In this document: in pieces, positions 38,997 through 50,187 of the stretch
Position numbering within the stretch: position 1 is the first letter of the stretch
Layout: every line of letters starts with the position of its first letter
Origin: CAVZCK01 sp963773735
Lineage (GTDB): Bacteria; Pseudomonadota; Alphaproteobacteria; Rhizobiales; Rhodomicrobiaceae
Length of the DNA: 64,000 nt
Assembly (NCBI GenBank): GCA_963773735.1
Contig: CAVZCK010000021.1
Coordinates: 496,001-560,000, forward strand
Direction: 5' to 3'
Notes under the pieces: generated by a model
Seen by the model: only the letters and a program-made list of their open reading frames with translations
Databases searched by the model: none
Told to the model about the DNA's origin: nothing
Translations under genes and position numbers: made by a program

Positions 38997-39992
38997 ATGA
39001 CCAGATTGACCCTGCCCAGACGCGATTTTCTCAAGCTCGCCGGAGGAGCCGTTGCTGTCACTGCGCTGCCCACCATCGCAAGCGCGCAAGGAGCCGCGGC
39101 ACCGCTTGCCTTCGGCTATCAGAACACCTCCTGGGGCGTGATCGGCATGATCGCGGAGGCGGAAGATCTCTTCAAGAAGGCCGGCGCCAACGTGACGATC
39201 TACAAGTTCAGCGGCGGCAAGGACACGCGCGATGCCATGGTTGCGGGCCGCGTCGATATCGGCGTCTTCGGTGCGACCCCCTTCGTCGTTGGCGCGGCCA
39301 AGGGCGATATCGTCGCTATCGGCATGGCCATGTATGCCGGCAAGACCCTGGCGGTGGTCGCGGGGGTGAATAGCGGCATCAAGAGCATCCCGGATCTGAA
39401 GGGCAAGAAGGTCGGCTCGCAGATCGGCTCGACCACCAACGGCATCTTTCAGAATAAGATCCTGCCCGCCTTCGGCCTCTCCTCCAGCGACATCACCACC
39501 GTCAACGTGCCGTTTCCCAATCACGTCGCAGCCCTGGCTTCGGGATCGATCGACGCTTTTGCCGGAGTCGAGCCCTACACGTCGCTGGTGGAATTGAACG
39601 GGATCGGCAAGACGCTTGTCGACTATTCGAAATACGACATTACCCCAGTGGTTATCGGGGCCAATCGATCCGTCATCGAACAGAAGCGCGAAGCGGTCGT
39701 CGCCTTTCTGCGTGGCTGGTTGCGGGCAGTCGACCTGCTGAAGTCCGATCCGGCGAAGGCCAACAAGATCATCATGGACAATTTCAAGGGGCAGGGCTTC
39801 GATATCAGCGAAAAGGCCGTCAAGCTATTGCTCTCCAAGGTCGATGTGACCCCCGACTATATGCCCGGGCTCAAGGACTACCTCACCAAGGTGGCCGAGA
39901 CGATGGTTGCCAAGAAGCAGATCTCCGCGGTGCCTGACTGGAGCACACATCTGGACACCTCGTTGATGGCCGAGGCGCGCAAGGCAGCTTGA
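38997..39992 (+). CDS. ABC importer binding protein, SsuA/NMT1 type, Tat-exported
   Basis: An intact frame of 331 residues. The N-terminus carries a twin-arginine motif (LPRRDFLKLAGG) and an Ala-x-Ala site near residue 30 (TIASAQG), so export by Tat is likely. Body motifs are GKDTRDAMVAGRVDIGVFG, LKGKKVGSQIGSTTNGIF and LASGSIDAFAGVEPYTSLVE, as in aliphatic sulfonate/taurine/thiamine-precursor binders. The RBS (GGAGG) lies 7 bases before ATG. It supplies the two permeases encoded next. Confidence 0.85.
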   Translation: MTRLTLPRRDFLKLAGGAVAVTALPTIASAQGAAAPLAFGYQNTSWGVIGMIAEAEDLFKKAGANVTIYKFSGGKDTRDAMVAGRVDIGVFGATPFVVGAAKGDIVAIGMAMYAGKTLAVVAGVNSGIKSIPDLKGKKVGSQIGSTTNGIFQNKILPAFGLSSSDITTVNVPFPNHVAALASGSIDAFAGVEPYTSLVELNGIGKTLVDYSKYDITPVVIGANRSVIEQKREAVVAFLRGWLRAVDLLKSDPAKANKIIMDNFKGQGFDISEKAVKLLLSKVDVTPDYMPGLKDYLTKVAETMVAKKQISAVPDWSTHLDTSLMAEARKAA

Positions 39993-40006
39993 GGTCGCGG
40001 TCGGCA

Positions 40007-40777
40007 ATGAGCAGGCTTACCTCACTCGGCATCATGATGCTGGCCTTCCTCTGCCTGGGAGCAGCGTGGGAAGCCTTTGCCAGATTCGGAGGCTTCCCGC
40101 CAAAGCTCGCGCCAAATCTGGCCGAGATTTTCGCGGCGCTCCTGCGCATCGCCGAGAGCGGCGTGCTGCTCGGGGCGATCGGGGCGACGCTGTTCCGGCT
40201 GCTGCTCGGCTTTGCCATGGCGGCGGCGATCGGCCTCACCATCGGTGGGCTGATGGGCCGCAAGCAATGGATCGAGGATGTCGCGCTGCCGATCGTCAGC
40301 TTCCTCTATCCGATCCCCGGCCTCGCCTATGCGCCGCTCTTCGTGCTCTGGTTCGGCCTCGGCGATTTCCCCACCATCCTGCTGGTCGGCATCTCGTCCT
40401 CCATCGTCATCATCCTGAACACCTGGAAGGGCGTGAAATCGATCAAGCCGATCTGGCTGCGCTCGGCCGAGGTGATGGGCGCCGGCGACCGCGCCGTGCT
40501 CCGGCATATCGTGCTGCCGGGTGCCCTGCCCTATGTCATGGTCGGCCTCCGGCTCGGGCTTGCCAACGGCTGGCGCATCCTGATCGCCGTCGAGATGCTG
40601 ATGTCGGTGCAGAGTGGTCTCGGCTGGCTGATTTTTGGCGCGCAGACATTTCTGAATACCGACGTCATGCTGGCCACCATCGCCGTCATCGGCCTGATCG
40701 GCGTGTTGCTTGAGAAGCAGGTTTTCGAGCGCATCGAGCGGGCGACGATCGTCCGTTGGGGGATGGCGACGGCATGA
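40007..40777 (+). CDS. ABC importer permease, NitT/TauT type
   Basis: An intact frame of 256 residues from MSRLTSLGIM at 40007, chosen to avoid a polar extension and because it starts 14 bases after the binding-protein stop. It has about six helices, with YPIPGLAYAPLFVLWFGLGD and the EAA loop RSAEVMGAGDRAVLRHIVLP. The stop overlaps the start of the next permease (ATGA). Confidence 0.85.
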   Translation: MSRLTSLGIMMLAFLCLGAAWEAFARFGGFPPKLAPNLAEIFAALLRIAESGVLLGAIGATLFRLLLGFAMAAAIGLTIGGLMGRKQWIEDVALPIVSFLYPIPGLAYAPLFVLWFGLGDFPTILLVGISSSIVIILNTWKGVKSIKPIWLRSAEVMGAGDRAVLRHIVLPGALPYVMVGLRLGLANGWRILIAVEMLMSVQSGLGWLIFGAQTFLNTDVMLATIAVIGLIGVLLEKQVFERIERATIVRWGMATA

Positions 40778-41565
40778 GCGGCAACCGGCGCCTCATCTCG
40801 GCGGGAACGCTCCGCGGCGTAGCCGGGATCATCGTCTGCCTTGTGCTCTGGGAGGTGTTCGCGCGAACCGGCAGGTCCGTGGCACTGACGCCGCCGCTGG
40901 AGCGGATCGCGCAGATCCTATGGGAGATGCTGAGCGACGGTACGCTAGCGATCAACACCGCTTATACGTTGGCCCGCGTGGTGCTTGGCCTCGGCATCGC
41001 AGCGCTTGTCGCGGTGCCGCTCGGCCTGCTTATGGGGCGCAGCCGCTTCGCCGAGCGCTTCTTCCTGCCGCTCATCAGCGTGCTGCTGCCCATCCCTTCG
41101 CTCGCCTGGGTGCCGCTCTTCACGCTCTGGTTCGGCATTGGCAATACCGCGACGATCTGTGTCGTCATCTACGCGTCCATCTTTCCGTTGATCTTCAACG
41201 TCTGGGCGGGAGTCCGCTCCGTGCATCCGCTCTGGACCCGCGCCGCGACGGTGATGGGCGCCGACCGGATGGCCTTGTGGCGGAAGGTCATTCTACCCGC
41301 CTCACTGCCCTATATCATCGCCGGCACGCGGCTTTCGCTCGGCCGGGCGTGGATCGGCGTCATCGGCGGGGAATTGCTCGCGAGCCCGACCTATGGCCTC
41401 GGCCAGGTCATCTTCAACGCCAAGGAGTATCTGAATGCCGGCGTGATGCTGAGCACGCTGATCGTCATCGGCCTGATCGGCGTTCTTACCGAACGCCTGA
41501 TCTTCAACACCCTCGAAGAAGCCACCATCCGCAAATGGGGAATGGCGGCTTCGGTGCGGCGATAG
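40774..41565 (+). CDS. ABC importer permease, NitT/TauT type
   Basis: An intact frame of 263 residues from MSGNRRLISAG at 40774. Six predicted helices, LPIPSLAWVPLFTLWFGIGN, and the EAA loop RAATVMGADRMALWRKVILP. It is translationally coupled to the preceding permease and completes the importer. It is the last gene before a repeat-filled gap. Confidence 0.85.
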   Translation: MSGNRRLISAGTLRGVAGIIVCLVLWEVFARTGRSVALTPPLERIAQILWEMLSDGTLAINTAYTLARVVLGLGIAALVAVPLGLLMGRSRFAERFFLPLISVLLPIPSLAWVPLFTLWFGIGNTATICVVIYASIFPLIFNVWAGVRSVHPLWTRAATVMGADRMALWRKVILPASLPYIIAGTRLSLGRAWIGVIGGELLASPTYGLGQVIFNAKEYLNAGVMLSTLIVIGLIGVLTERLIFNTLEEATIRKWGMAASVRR

Positions 41566-41625
41566 GGGGAGGCTCGATCGGATGCAGTCCGTTGTCACGA
41601 AACTCAGCCGAGCTCCCGGCCATAT

Positions 41626-41750
41626 CCGGCGTCGCCCCGGACGAGCGCAGCGAAGATCCGGGGCCTACTCACCTATCCGCGTGGCACAAGCTTGCGGAGA
41701 GGCCAATGGGTCCCGGACAATGCCTTCGGCATTTCCGGGACGACGCCGAT
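41626..41750. repeat. Dispersed intergenic repeat, copy 3
   Basis: Starts GTCGCCCCGGACGAGCGCAG, has GATCCGGGG and CTATCCGC in the middle, and ends in the hairpin GTCCCGGA...TCCGGGACGACG. The CTATCCGC block is shared with copy 1 near 30091. It fills the gap between the importer and the convergent GlcG-like gene. Confidence 0.6.
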
Positions 41751-41799
41751 CTGCTACCTGCGGCTCTCGTCGTCAGCGCAGGATTTCAGAAAGGGCCAT

Positions 41800-42228
41800 T
41801 CAAGCGCCGGCCTTCAGCCCCACCGCCGCGATCGCGTGCAGCGCAAAAGCCTCATCATTGTCGCCGGTGTCGCCGCTGACGCCCACCGCGCCGATGACGC
41901 GCCCGTCATCGCCGAGCAGCGGCACGCCGCCGGGGCTGGTCAGGATGCGCCCGCCGGAGGCCGCGCCAAGGCCCTGGAAGAACACTGGATTTTGCTGCGA
42001 CCGCTTCAGCATTTCGCGCGTGGTCACGCCCATGGCCACCGCGCCCCAGGCCTTGCCGCTGGCGACCTCATTGCGGAACATGCTCGCTTTGTCCTGCCGC
42101 TGCAAGGAGATCACATTGCCCTCCGGCCCGACCACCGCCGCAGCGAGCGGCTTGCCGCCCATTTCCGCGGCCCGGGCGAACAGAGCCTCGATCAGGCGGT
42201 TGGCAAGGGCCAAAGTCAACTCGGTCAT
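41800..42228 (-). CDS. GlcG/HbpS-family protein
   Basis: An intact 142-residue frame starting MTELTLALANRLIEALFARA. Family signatures: GKPLAAAVVGPEGNVISLQRQD, SGKAWGAVAMGVTTREML and SPGGVPLLGDDGRVIGAVGVSG. GlcG/HbpS domains bind haem or small molecules and often accompany oxidoreductase loci. No signal peptide. It is transcribed against the flanking operons. Function uncertain. Confidence 0.75.
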   Translation of the reverse strand: MTELTLALANRLIEALFARAAEMGGKPLAAAVVGPEGNVISLQRQDKASMFRNEVASGKAWGAVAMGVTTREMLKRSQQNPVFFQGLGAASGGRILTSPGGVPLLGDDGRVIGAVGVSGDTGDNDEAFALHAIAAVGLKAGA

Positions 42229-42381
42229 TTTGCTCTCCTCGATGGCGATGCGTCAGAGAGATGAAGCCATTCGGCCGCCCTATTGGCAAGAGCCTTTTCC
42301 CCACAACGTTCGACAAAGCGTTCGTCACCATCGAGCTTTTCATTAAACCCGACCCGCAAGACCAATCAGACAAGGACTCCC

Positions 42382-43693
42382 ATGGCGTTAGTGACTGCAA
42401 TCAAAGTTGGTAGACTTATCGACGGCAATGGCGGATCTGCGCTCCGCAACGCGACGGTGCTGGTCGAGGGCAAGCGCATCAAGGTGGTCGGCGCCTCGGC
42501 CTCGGTTCAGGTGCCGCCGGGCGTGGCCGTGATCGATGCGCCGACGCTCACCATGATGCCGGGCATGATGGACTTGCACATCCACATGAACATGTTCAAC
42601 AATCTGACCTTCAAGAACTACCGCGTGGCGCAATGGGAGGTCAGCCCGCAACTGCAGCAGATGTATATGCTGTTCCATGCCCAGCTCTGCCTGGAGCGCG
42701 GCTTCACGACGCTGCGCGACCTCGGCTATATCTCCGCGCATGGGCTGATGACGAAATCCTCGGTCGCCGTGCGCGACGCCATCGAAGCCGGCATCTTCTC
42801 AGGGCCGCGCATTATCACCGGCGCCTTCACCGTCGGCACCGGATCGCATCTCGACCTCATCGATCCGCGTGCCTCCTTCCGTCCCGAAGGCATCACCGCC
42901 GACGGCCCGCATGAGATGCGCAAGCTCGCCCGCAAGAACCTGCTCGCAGGCGCCGATTGGCTGAAGACCTGCGCCTCTGGCGGCGGCGGCACCGACAAGG
43001 AAGCGCCGGACGTTCGCAACCACACCCAGGAGGAGCTGGACGCCATCAGCGACGAGGCGCACGCCCAGCATAAACTGGTCTCGGTGCACTGCTTCACGCC
43101 GGCCGCGCAACGCATGGCGATCGAAGCCGGCGCCGACACCATCGAGCATATGGTCTTCCACGACGCCGACGCCCTCGAACGCATCATCGAGTCTGGCACG
43201 CCCGTGACGCCGACGCTTGCCCACCGCACCGACCACGCCATCGAGATCCGGCGCGAGACCGGCACGCCCAAATTCACGCTGGAGAAAATGAAGATGATCC
43301 AGCCCCATTGCTTCGAGACGTTTCAGGTGATGCACAAGGCCGGCGTCAAGATCGCCATGGGCACGGATATGGGTTTCGAGCCGGATATGGGCTCGAATGC
43401 CGATGAGCTGGCCATCTATGTCGATCTCGGCATGACGCCGATGGAGGCGATCCAGACCGCAACGAAGAACGCCGCCGAGGCGCTGCATCTGCAGGCGGAT
43501 ATCGGCACGATCGAAGCCGGCAAATATGCCGACCTGGTGCTGGTGATGGGTGACCCGTCCGAGGACATCCGCGTGCTGAAGGACCGCGAGAATATCCACA
43601 CCGTGTTCAAAGAGGGTCTGCGCGTGCTCGACCGCCGTCCCGGCGAGAATATCCGGGTGATGCCGTTCGAATATAAGTCCTGGAAGATCATCG

Positions 43694-43701
<8 letters not shown>
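42382..43701 (+). CDS. Amidohydrolase (imidazolonepropionase-like, Xaa-Pro dipeptidase/prolidase subgroup)
   Basis: An intact frame, 439 residues from MALVTAIKVGRLIDGNGG. The metal site is visible: HIH in MMDLHIHMN, a probable carboxylated Lys in LAGADWLKTCASGG, His in VSVHCFT and IEHMVF, and Asp in IAMGTDMGFE. The final beta-sandwich with GKYADLVLVMGDPSEDI is typical. Cytosolic amidohydrolases of this group cleave amide or ring C-N bonds. The next gene overlaps it by 8 bases and encodes a metallochaperone-like GTPase. The substrate is unknown and could be imported by the preceding ABC system. Confidence 0.85.
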
Positions 43702-44813
<1,112 letters not shown>

Positions 44814-44817
<4 letters not shown>

Positions 44818-45538
44818 GCGACACCATCCTGATAACCGGCGCAACGCAGGGCATCGGCCTGGCGACCTCGAAGCGCCTCGTGGGGGCAGGTCACGCCGTC
44901 ATCGGCATCGCCCGCCGCCAGTCTCCGGATTTTCCCGGCGTCCTCATCCCGGCCGATCTCGCCGACCGCGGCGCGACGGCGGAGGCGCTCGCCAAAATCA
45001 CCGCGCGCTTCACCGTCGACGGCATCGTCAATTGCGCCGGGCTCAACATCCCCGAACCGCTCGGGCAGGTGGATCTCGATCATCTGCTGGCGGTGTTCGA
45101 GCTTAACGTTCGCGCGACCGTGCAATGCACACAAGCCGTGCTGCCAGCATGATCGAGCGCCGCTACGGACGCATCGTCAATATTTCGAGCCGGGCGGCGC
45201 TCGGCCGGCTGAAGCGCACCAGCTACAGCGCCGCCAAGGCCGGGATCGTCGGCATGACGCGCACCTGGGCGCTCGAGCTTGCCGCCCTCGGCATCACCGT
45301 CAATGCCGTCTCGCCCGGCCCGACCGCGACCGAGATGTTCCGCCGCAACAATCTCTCAGGACCCGACGCGGAGGAGAACCGGCGGCGGTTCCTTGCCGAC
45401 GTGCCGATGGGCCGTTTCGGCGAACCGGACGAGATCGCCGTTGCGATCGCCTTCTTTCTCAGCCGCGAGGCCAGCTTCATCACCGGGCAGGTCCTCAATG
45501 TCTGCGGCGGCTCCTCGGTCGGCCCCATGCCGCTTTGA
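44814..45538 (+). CDS. Short-chain dehydrogenase/reductase (one frameshift)
   Basis: GTG 44814 overlaps the preceding stop (GTGA). The NAD(P)-binding ITGATQGIGLATSKRL and NCAGLN are in the first frame. After a shift near 45150 the catalytic Ser (IVNISSRAA) and Tyr-x3-Lys (TSYSAAKAG) follow, then VSPGPTATEMFRRNN and the C-terminal VLNVCGGSSVG. About 240 residues, the classical FabG-like length. It presumably oxidises or reduces a hydroxyl intermediate of the locus. Confidence 0.85.
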
Positions 45539-45571
45539 GCCGCTATTGAGCCGAACTCCAAGGAGTAGACT

Positions 45572-46557
45572 TTGCGCAAAGTTCTGGTCCTGGGGAAAAT
45601 CCGTGATGCGGGCCTCGACCGCCTGCGCGCCGCGCAGCTTTTCGAGGTGGTCGAGCGGCCGGACAATCCCTCCGACCTCCATGAGCAGGCCCGCGACACA
45701 TGGGGCATCGTGGTCCGCACCACACCGATCAACCGGGCGCTTCTGCAGCATGCGCCGGAGCTGCGCATCGTCGCTCGCCACGGCGTCGGCTATGATGCTG
45801 TCGATGTTCCGGCCTTGACCGAGCGCGGCATTCCGCTCGCCGTGACCGGCGATGTCAACGCCATTCCGGTCGCCGAGCACGCGCTCGCACTAATGCTCGA
45901 TCTCGCCAAGAAGATAACGCCCTACGATCACGCGATCCCGACGGCCGTTTCAATGTGCGCGACGCCTTTGCCGCCACCGAACTCGGCGGCCGCACGGTGC
46001 TGGTCATCGGCTTCGGCCGGATCGGCAGGCGCGTTGCCCGGCTGTGCCGCGCTTTCGGCATGCATGTCCTTGCCGCCGACCCCTTTGTCGCGGCGGAGAC
46101 GGTTGCCGCCGAAGGCGCCGAATTTGTCAGCGACTTCCATGGGGGGCTGCCTCGGGCGGATTACGTCTCGATCCATGCGCCGAAAATGCCGGGCGCCGGG
46201 CCGCTGATCGGCGCGGTGGAGCTTGCCGCGATGAAGCCGGGCGCGGTGCTGATCAACGTCGCGCGGGGCGGGATGGTCGATGAAGCCGCGCTGCTGGCGG
46301 CGCTCGAAAGCGGCCGTCTCGGCGGCGCCGGCCTCGATGTCTTCGAGAAGGAGCCGCTGCCGCCATCGCACCCGCTGGCGCTGCGCGCCGATGTCGTGCT
46401 CAGCCCGCATTCGGCGGCCTTTACCCGGGAGGCCGGCGACCGCATGGCGCTCGCCTGCGCCGACAATCTGATCGCTTTCGTCAGTGGCACGATCGATCCC
46501 TCGCTCATCGTCAACCGCGACGTTCTGGCCGCAAGGGAGGAGGCGCGCCCATGCTGA
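45572..46557 (+). CDS. D-2-hydroxyacid dehydrogenase, SerA-like (one frameshift)
   Basis: TTG 45572 (LRKVLVLGKIRDAGLDRL) has AAGGAG at ideal spacing. The first frame carries VARHGVGYDAVDVPALTERG and NAIPVAEHALALML. After a shift near 45955 the Rossmann core VLVIGFGRIGRRVARL and the catalytic Arg/Glu/His segments (INVARGGMVDEAAL, DVFEKEPLP, LSPHSAAFT) follow. About 325 residues. It reduces 2-oxo acids or oxidises D-2-hydroxy acids with NAD. The stop overlaps the start of the Gfo/Idh gene. Confidence 0.85.
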
Positions 46558-47403
46558 ATGCTGCCGTCATCGGTCTTGGCGGCTGGGGGCAAAAACTCGC
46601 CCAATCCGTTCACGGAAAGAGCGATAAGCTGCAAATCGCCTGCGGCGTCACCCGCACCGTTTCGAAGGCGGCGGAATTTGCGCGCTCGACCGGAATTCCG
46701 GTCACCGACGATTATGAGACGGTGCTTCGCGATCCGGCGATCGACGCGGTCATTATCGCCACGCCGCATTCGCAGCATGTCGAGCAGGTGGCCAGAACCG
46801 CCGCTTTCTGCCGGCCGTTCAGGAAATCCGCTGCCTCATCGGCGAGGGCAGGCTCGGCGTGCTTCTCCACATCGAGGCGAATTTTTCCGGGCCAAGCGGC
46901 GCGCGACACGCGGCTAGTTCATGGCGCGCCAACGCCGGGGAAAGCCCATGGGGCGGGATGACCGGCAAGGGCCTGCATATGTCAGATCTGATGATCCTGT
47001 TCGCCGGCTCGATCACCGAAGTCGACGCGCGCAGCAAGCGGCGCGTGCTGACGGCCGATCTCGACGATACCACTATCATGCTGATCGGCTTTGCTTCCGG
47101 CGCGACGGCCACGCTCGCCACGCTCACCGCGACGGCGGACATGTTTCGCCTGCAAGTCTTCGGCTCCAAAGGCTGGGCCGCGCTCGAAGGCCATGACCGG
47201 CTGCGGCTCGCCCTGATCGGCGAGAGCGAGCGCCTTATCGACTTTCCGTCCGTGGATATCGAGCGCGCCGAGCTGGAAGCCTTTGCCGATGCAGTGGCGG
47301 CGGGAGCGCCATTTCCAGTCACCCGCAAGGAAGCCAGAAAGATATCGCTTTCCTGGAAGCGATCGGCCGCTCCGTTGCCACTTCCGGGCCGGCCACGGTC
47401 TGA
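46551..47403 (+). pseudogene. Gfo/Idh/MocA-family oxidoreductase with internal deletion
   Basis: The N-terminal Rossmann part (AAVIGLGGWGQKLAQSVHG) runs to VIIATPHSQHVEQVAR near 46797. The sequence then jumps into RRFLPAVQEIRCLIGEGRLG in another frame. The intervening 40 or so residues of the family, which include the catalytic EKP motif, are missing. The C-terminal domain continues (MTGKGLHMSDLMILFAGSIT, ATLATLTATADMFRLQVFGS), with one more shift before the stop at 47403. Without the EKP lysine it should be inactive, unless the loss is an assembly artefact. It overlaps the preceding dehydrogenase gene. Confidence 0.7.
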
Positions 47404-47444
47404 TAAGCTAGAATTGCAAAGATGCCAAAGAATGAGGGGTCTCC

Positions 47445-48218
47445 ATGGAATTGCCTGCTAACAAATTTAAAGCCGCGATTTAGGCCCGGAAGCCGCAGAT
47501 CGGCATCTGGAGCAGCCTTTGCAGCAATATCGTCGCCGACGTGCTCGGCACGGCAGGTTACGATTGGGCGCTCATCGACATGGAGCACTCGCCGAATGAG
47601 CCGACCTCCGTTCTCGGTCAGCTCCAGGCTTACGAGGTCGGCGGCACACCCCCATCGTCCGGCCGCCCTGGAACGATGCGGTGATCGTCAAGCGCCTGCT
47701 CGACGTCGGCGCGACGACGCTCTTGTTTCCGATGATCCAGATCCTGGAGGAAGCGCTGGCCGCCGTCCGCTCGACGCGCTATCAGCCGAACGGCATTCGC
47801 GGCATCTCGATGGCCACACGTGCGAACCGCTATGGCCGAATCAAGGATTATATGAAGCGCGCCCACGAGGAAATCTGCGTGCTCGTGCAGGTGGAGTCCC
47901 GCGCGGCGATCGAGCGCGCCGGGAGATCGCCGCGGTGCCGGGCGTCGACGGCGTGTTCTTCGGTCCTGGCGATCTTTCGGCCGATCTCGGCCTGACCGGC
48001 CAGCCCGGCCATCCGGATGTGGCCGCCCTCATGCGCCAGGGCCATGAGCGCGGACCAGTGCGGCCGGCAAGCCGTCCGGCACTCTGATCGGCGATCCCGC
48101 CCAGGCCATCGGCTGGCTGAAAGCCGGCTTCAGCTTCGTTGCCTGCGGCACCGACACCGTGCTGCTGGCGCGGGCGGCCGAGGCTCTGCTCGCGAATGTG
48201 AAGGCTGCAATCGCCTGA
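47445..48218 (+). pseudogene. HpcH/HpaI-family aldolase with early in-frame stop and frameshifts
   Basis: ATG 47445 encodes MELPANKFKAAI, then TAG at 47481-47483 interrupts the reading frame. It resumes directly with KPQIGIWSSLCSNIVADVLG, DWALIDMEHSPNEP (the catalytic His/metal region), VRPPWNDAVIVKRLLDVGA and later PGVDGVFFGPGDLSADLGLTG. Shifts near 47640, 47920 and 48060 are needed, ending LLANVKAAIA. The family performs class II retro-aldol cleavage of 2-oxo-4-hydroxy acids, yielding pyruvate. The gene closes the 37-48 kb catabolic locus. Either it is decayed or the base calls are wrong. Confidence 0.65.
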
Positions 48219-48231
48219 GAGGACGATATTA

Positions 48232-48346
48232 CAGTTGTTGTCCGCGGGCTTGACCCGCGGACCCATGCCATTGGCCTTCCAGCCCGCCCATTCGCTTCGA
48301 GGTAACGGAATGGGTCACCGGGTCTCGCTTGCGCTCGCCCGGTGAT
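48232..48346. repeat. Intergenic hairpin repeat, copy 4
   Basis: Two GC-rich hairpins bracket the element: GTCCGCGGG/CCCGCGGAC (48240-48262, 5-base loop) and TCACCGGG/CCCGGTGA (48315-48345, 15-base loop). It resembles the other dispersed elements in layout (a hairpin at each end, CCGGGTCTCGCT block). Confidence 0.6.
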
Positions 48347-48441
48347 GACAAAAGAAAAAAAGCCGCGACGCGGTAATGACAAGCTGTTCCGGCAGCTCGC
48401 AACCCGCCAGGCGGAAATCATCGATGAATTTGGCATAAGGC

Positions 48442-49990
48442 GTGTCCCTTTTTGTTTCGATCCTCGTTCTGCTCTTCGCCGCCGTGCTGCTGACGCGGCT
48501 GGCGGGTAGCCTTCGCGTTCCCTATCCGTCCTTTCTGGCGCTGGCGGGGCGGCGCTCGCGCTGTTGCCGGGCACGCCGCAAATTGTGCTCGATCCGAGCC
48601 TGGCTCTGGCGATCTTCGTCGCGCCGGTGCTGCTCGATGCGGCTTACGACACCTCATTGCGCGATCTCAGCGACAATCGCCTGCCGATCATTTTGCTTGT
48701 GGTGATGGCCGTGGGGGTACGACGGCCGCGGTCGCCGTGGTGTTCCATGCCATTGTACCGGAGGTGCCCTGGGCGGCGGCAATCGCGCTCGGCGCCATTG
48801 TCGCGCCGCCCGACGCTGCGGCGGCGACCGCCGTGCTGCGGCAGGTCGGCATCCCCAACCGCCTCCTGCAGATCCTCGAAGGCGAAAGCCTGTTCAACGA
48901 TGCGAGCGCGCTGTTGATATTCGCGGTCGCGGTAAGGCTCGTCGAGGACGGCGATGCCGAGCTTACGACGCTCGTGCCGACCTATGCGGCGAGCGTCGTC
49001 GGCAGCATCCTTGCCGGCATCGCGCTCAACTGGGTTGCACGCCGCCTGCTCCGTCTCGGCCAGGACGCGCCCGCCTCGATCGTGCTGCAGTTCACCACGA
49101 CCTACGGCGTCTGGGTTCTTGCCGAATATCTGGAGCTGTCGCCGATCCTGACCATGGTCAGCTACGGCATGGCCATTGCGCGTTTCGGCGGGCGGACCGA
49201 TCCGGTCTTGCGCATCAAATCCTACGCCGTATGGGACACGGTGGTGTTCCTCTCGAACGTCCTCGCCTTCACCTTGATCGGGCTGCAACTCGGCCCCATT
49301 CTGGAAAGGCTGAGCCCCGAGCAGCGGACCAGCTATTTGCTGATCGCCGGGGTGGTGCTCGCTACGGTCATCCTCGCCCGCATCGCCTGGGTAATGAGCT
49401 ACAATACATGGCTCCGTTTCAAGAACTGGAAATTCGGCATCAACCTACCGGATCGGATGACACGGCCGTCGACGCGCGGCGGCATCATCATCTCCTGGAG
49501 CGGCATGCGCGGCATCGTCACTCTGGCCGCGGCGCTGGCGCTGCCCGGAGACTTCCCGCAGCGCGATCTCATTCAATTCGTCGCATTCGTCGTGGCGCTC
49601 GGCACGCTTGTCGTTCAGGGCTTCACGCTGGGGCCGCTGGTGCGCCTCTTGCATTTCCCCGACGACCATCAGATCGATGATGAGGTGGCGCTCGCCCGGC
49701 GCGCAGCGCTGGAGACCGCGATCGCGACGCTGCATGATGACGAAACCATCTATGCCGAATCGCTGCGCGTCGAATATCAGGCGCTTCTCGAACTCGGCGA
49801 TGGCAGCCGTGCGGGCGGGCGCGTGCAACTGACCGGCCACGAAACGCGCAGGATGAATGCAATCCGCGCCGCGCGCGAGGCGATCAGCGACCTGCGTGCG
49901 CGCGGCGAGATCGGCGATCTCGCCTTTCATCGCATCCAGGAGCTGCTCGACCACGCCGATCTCTACACGACCCGCCAGACGGATTACTGA
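48442..49990 (+). CDS. CPA1-type Na+/H+ antiporter (two frameshifts)
   Basis: GTG 48442 starts VSLFVSILVLLFAAVLLTRL. Shifts near 48548 and 48720 connect it with FVAPVLLDAAYDTSLRDL and the long third frame (PWAAAIALGAIVAPPDAAAA, GESLFNDASALLIFAVAVRL). The ND pair in the GESLFNDASALL motif is the ion-binding hallmark of CPA1. There are about 12 helices, with ISWSGMRGIVTLAAALALP near helix 10. A cytoplasmic helical tail of about 100 residues follows. It exchanges Na+ or K+ for protons across the inner membrane. Standing alone between repeats, it has no evident partner. Confidence 0.85.
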
Positions 49991-50072
49991 CCGCGATCGG
50001 CGCTCTCTCGGGAGCGCAGCGCCTTCGCTCCAAGGTGGAGATGGCAAGATGAGGCGGCCAACCGAAAAGACG

Positions 50073-50152
50073 TCATTCCCGCGAAAGCGGGAATCCAGTA
50101 CTCTTCAGCGACGCCAGTACTTACCGCATCCCCACTTCCGTGGGGACGACGT
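50073..50152. repeat. Intergenic hairpin repeat, copy 5
   Basis: GTCATTCCCGCGAAAGCGGG with the 8-bp stem ATTCCCGC/GCGGGAAT (50075-50094) and, at the other end, CCCCAC/GTGGGG (50130-50145) followed by GACGACG. The first hairpin is a very widespread proteobacterial extragenic repeat motif. Confidence 0.7.
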
Positions 50153-50187
50153 TAGAGAAACCTGCAATTCTGGTAGCTATGCCTGCG

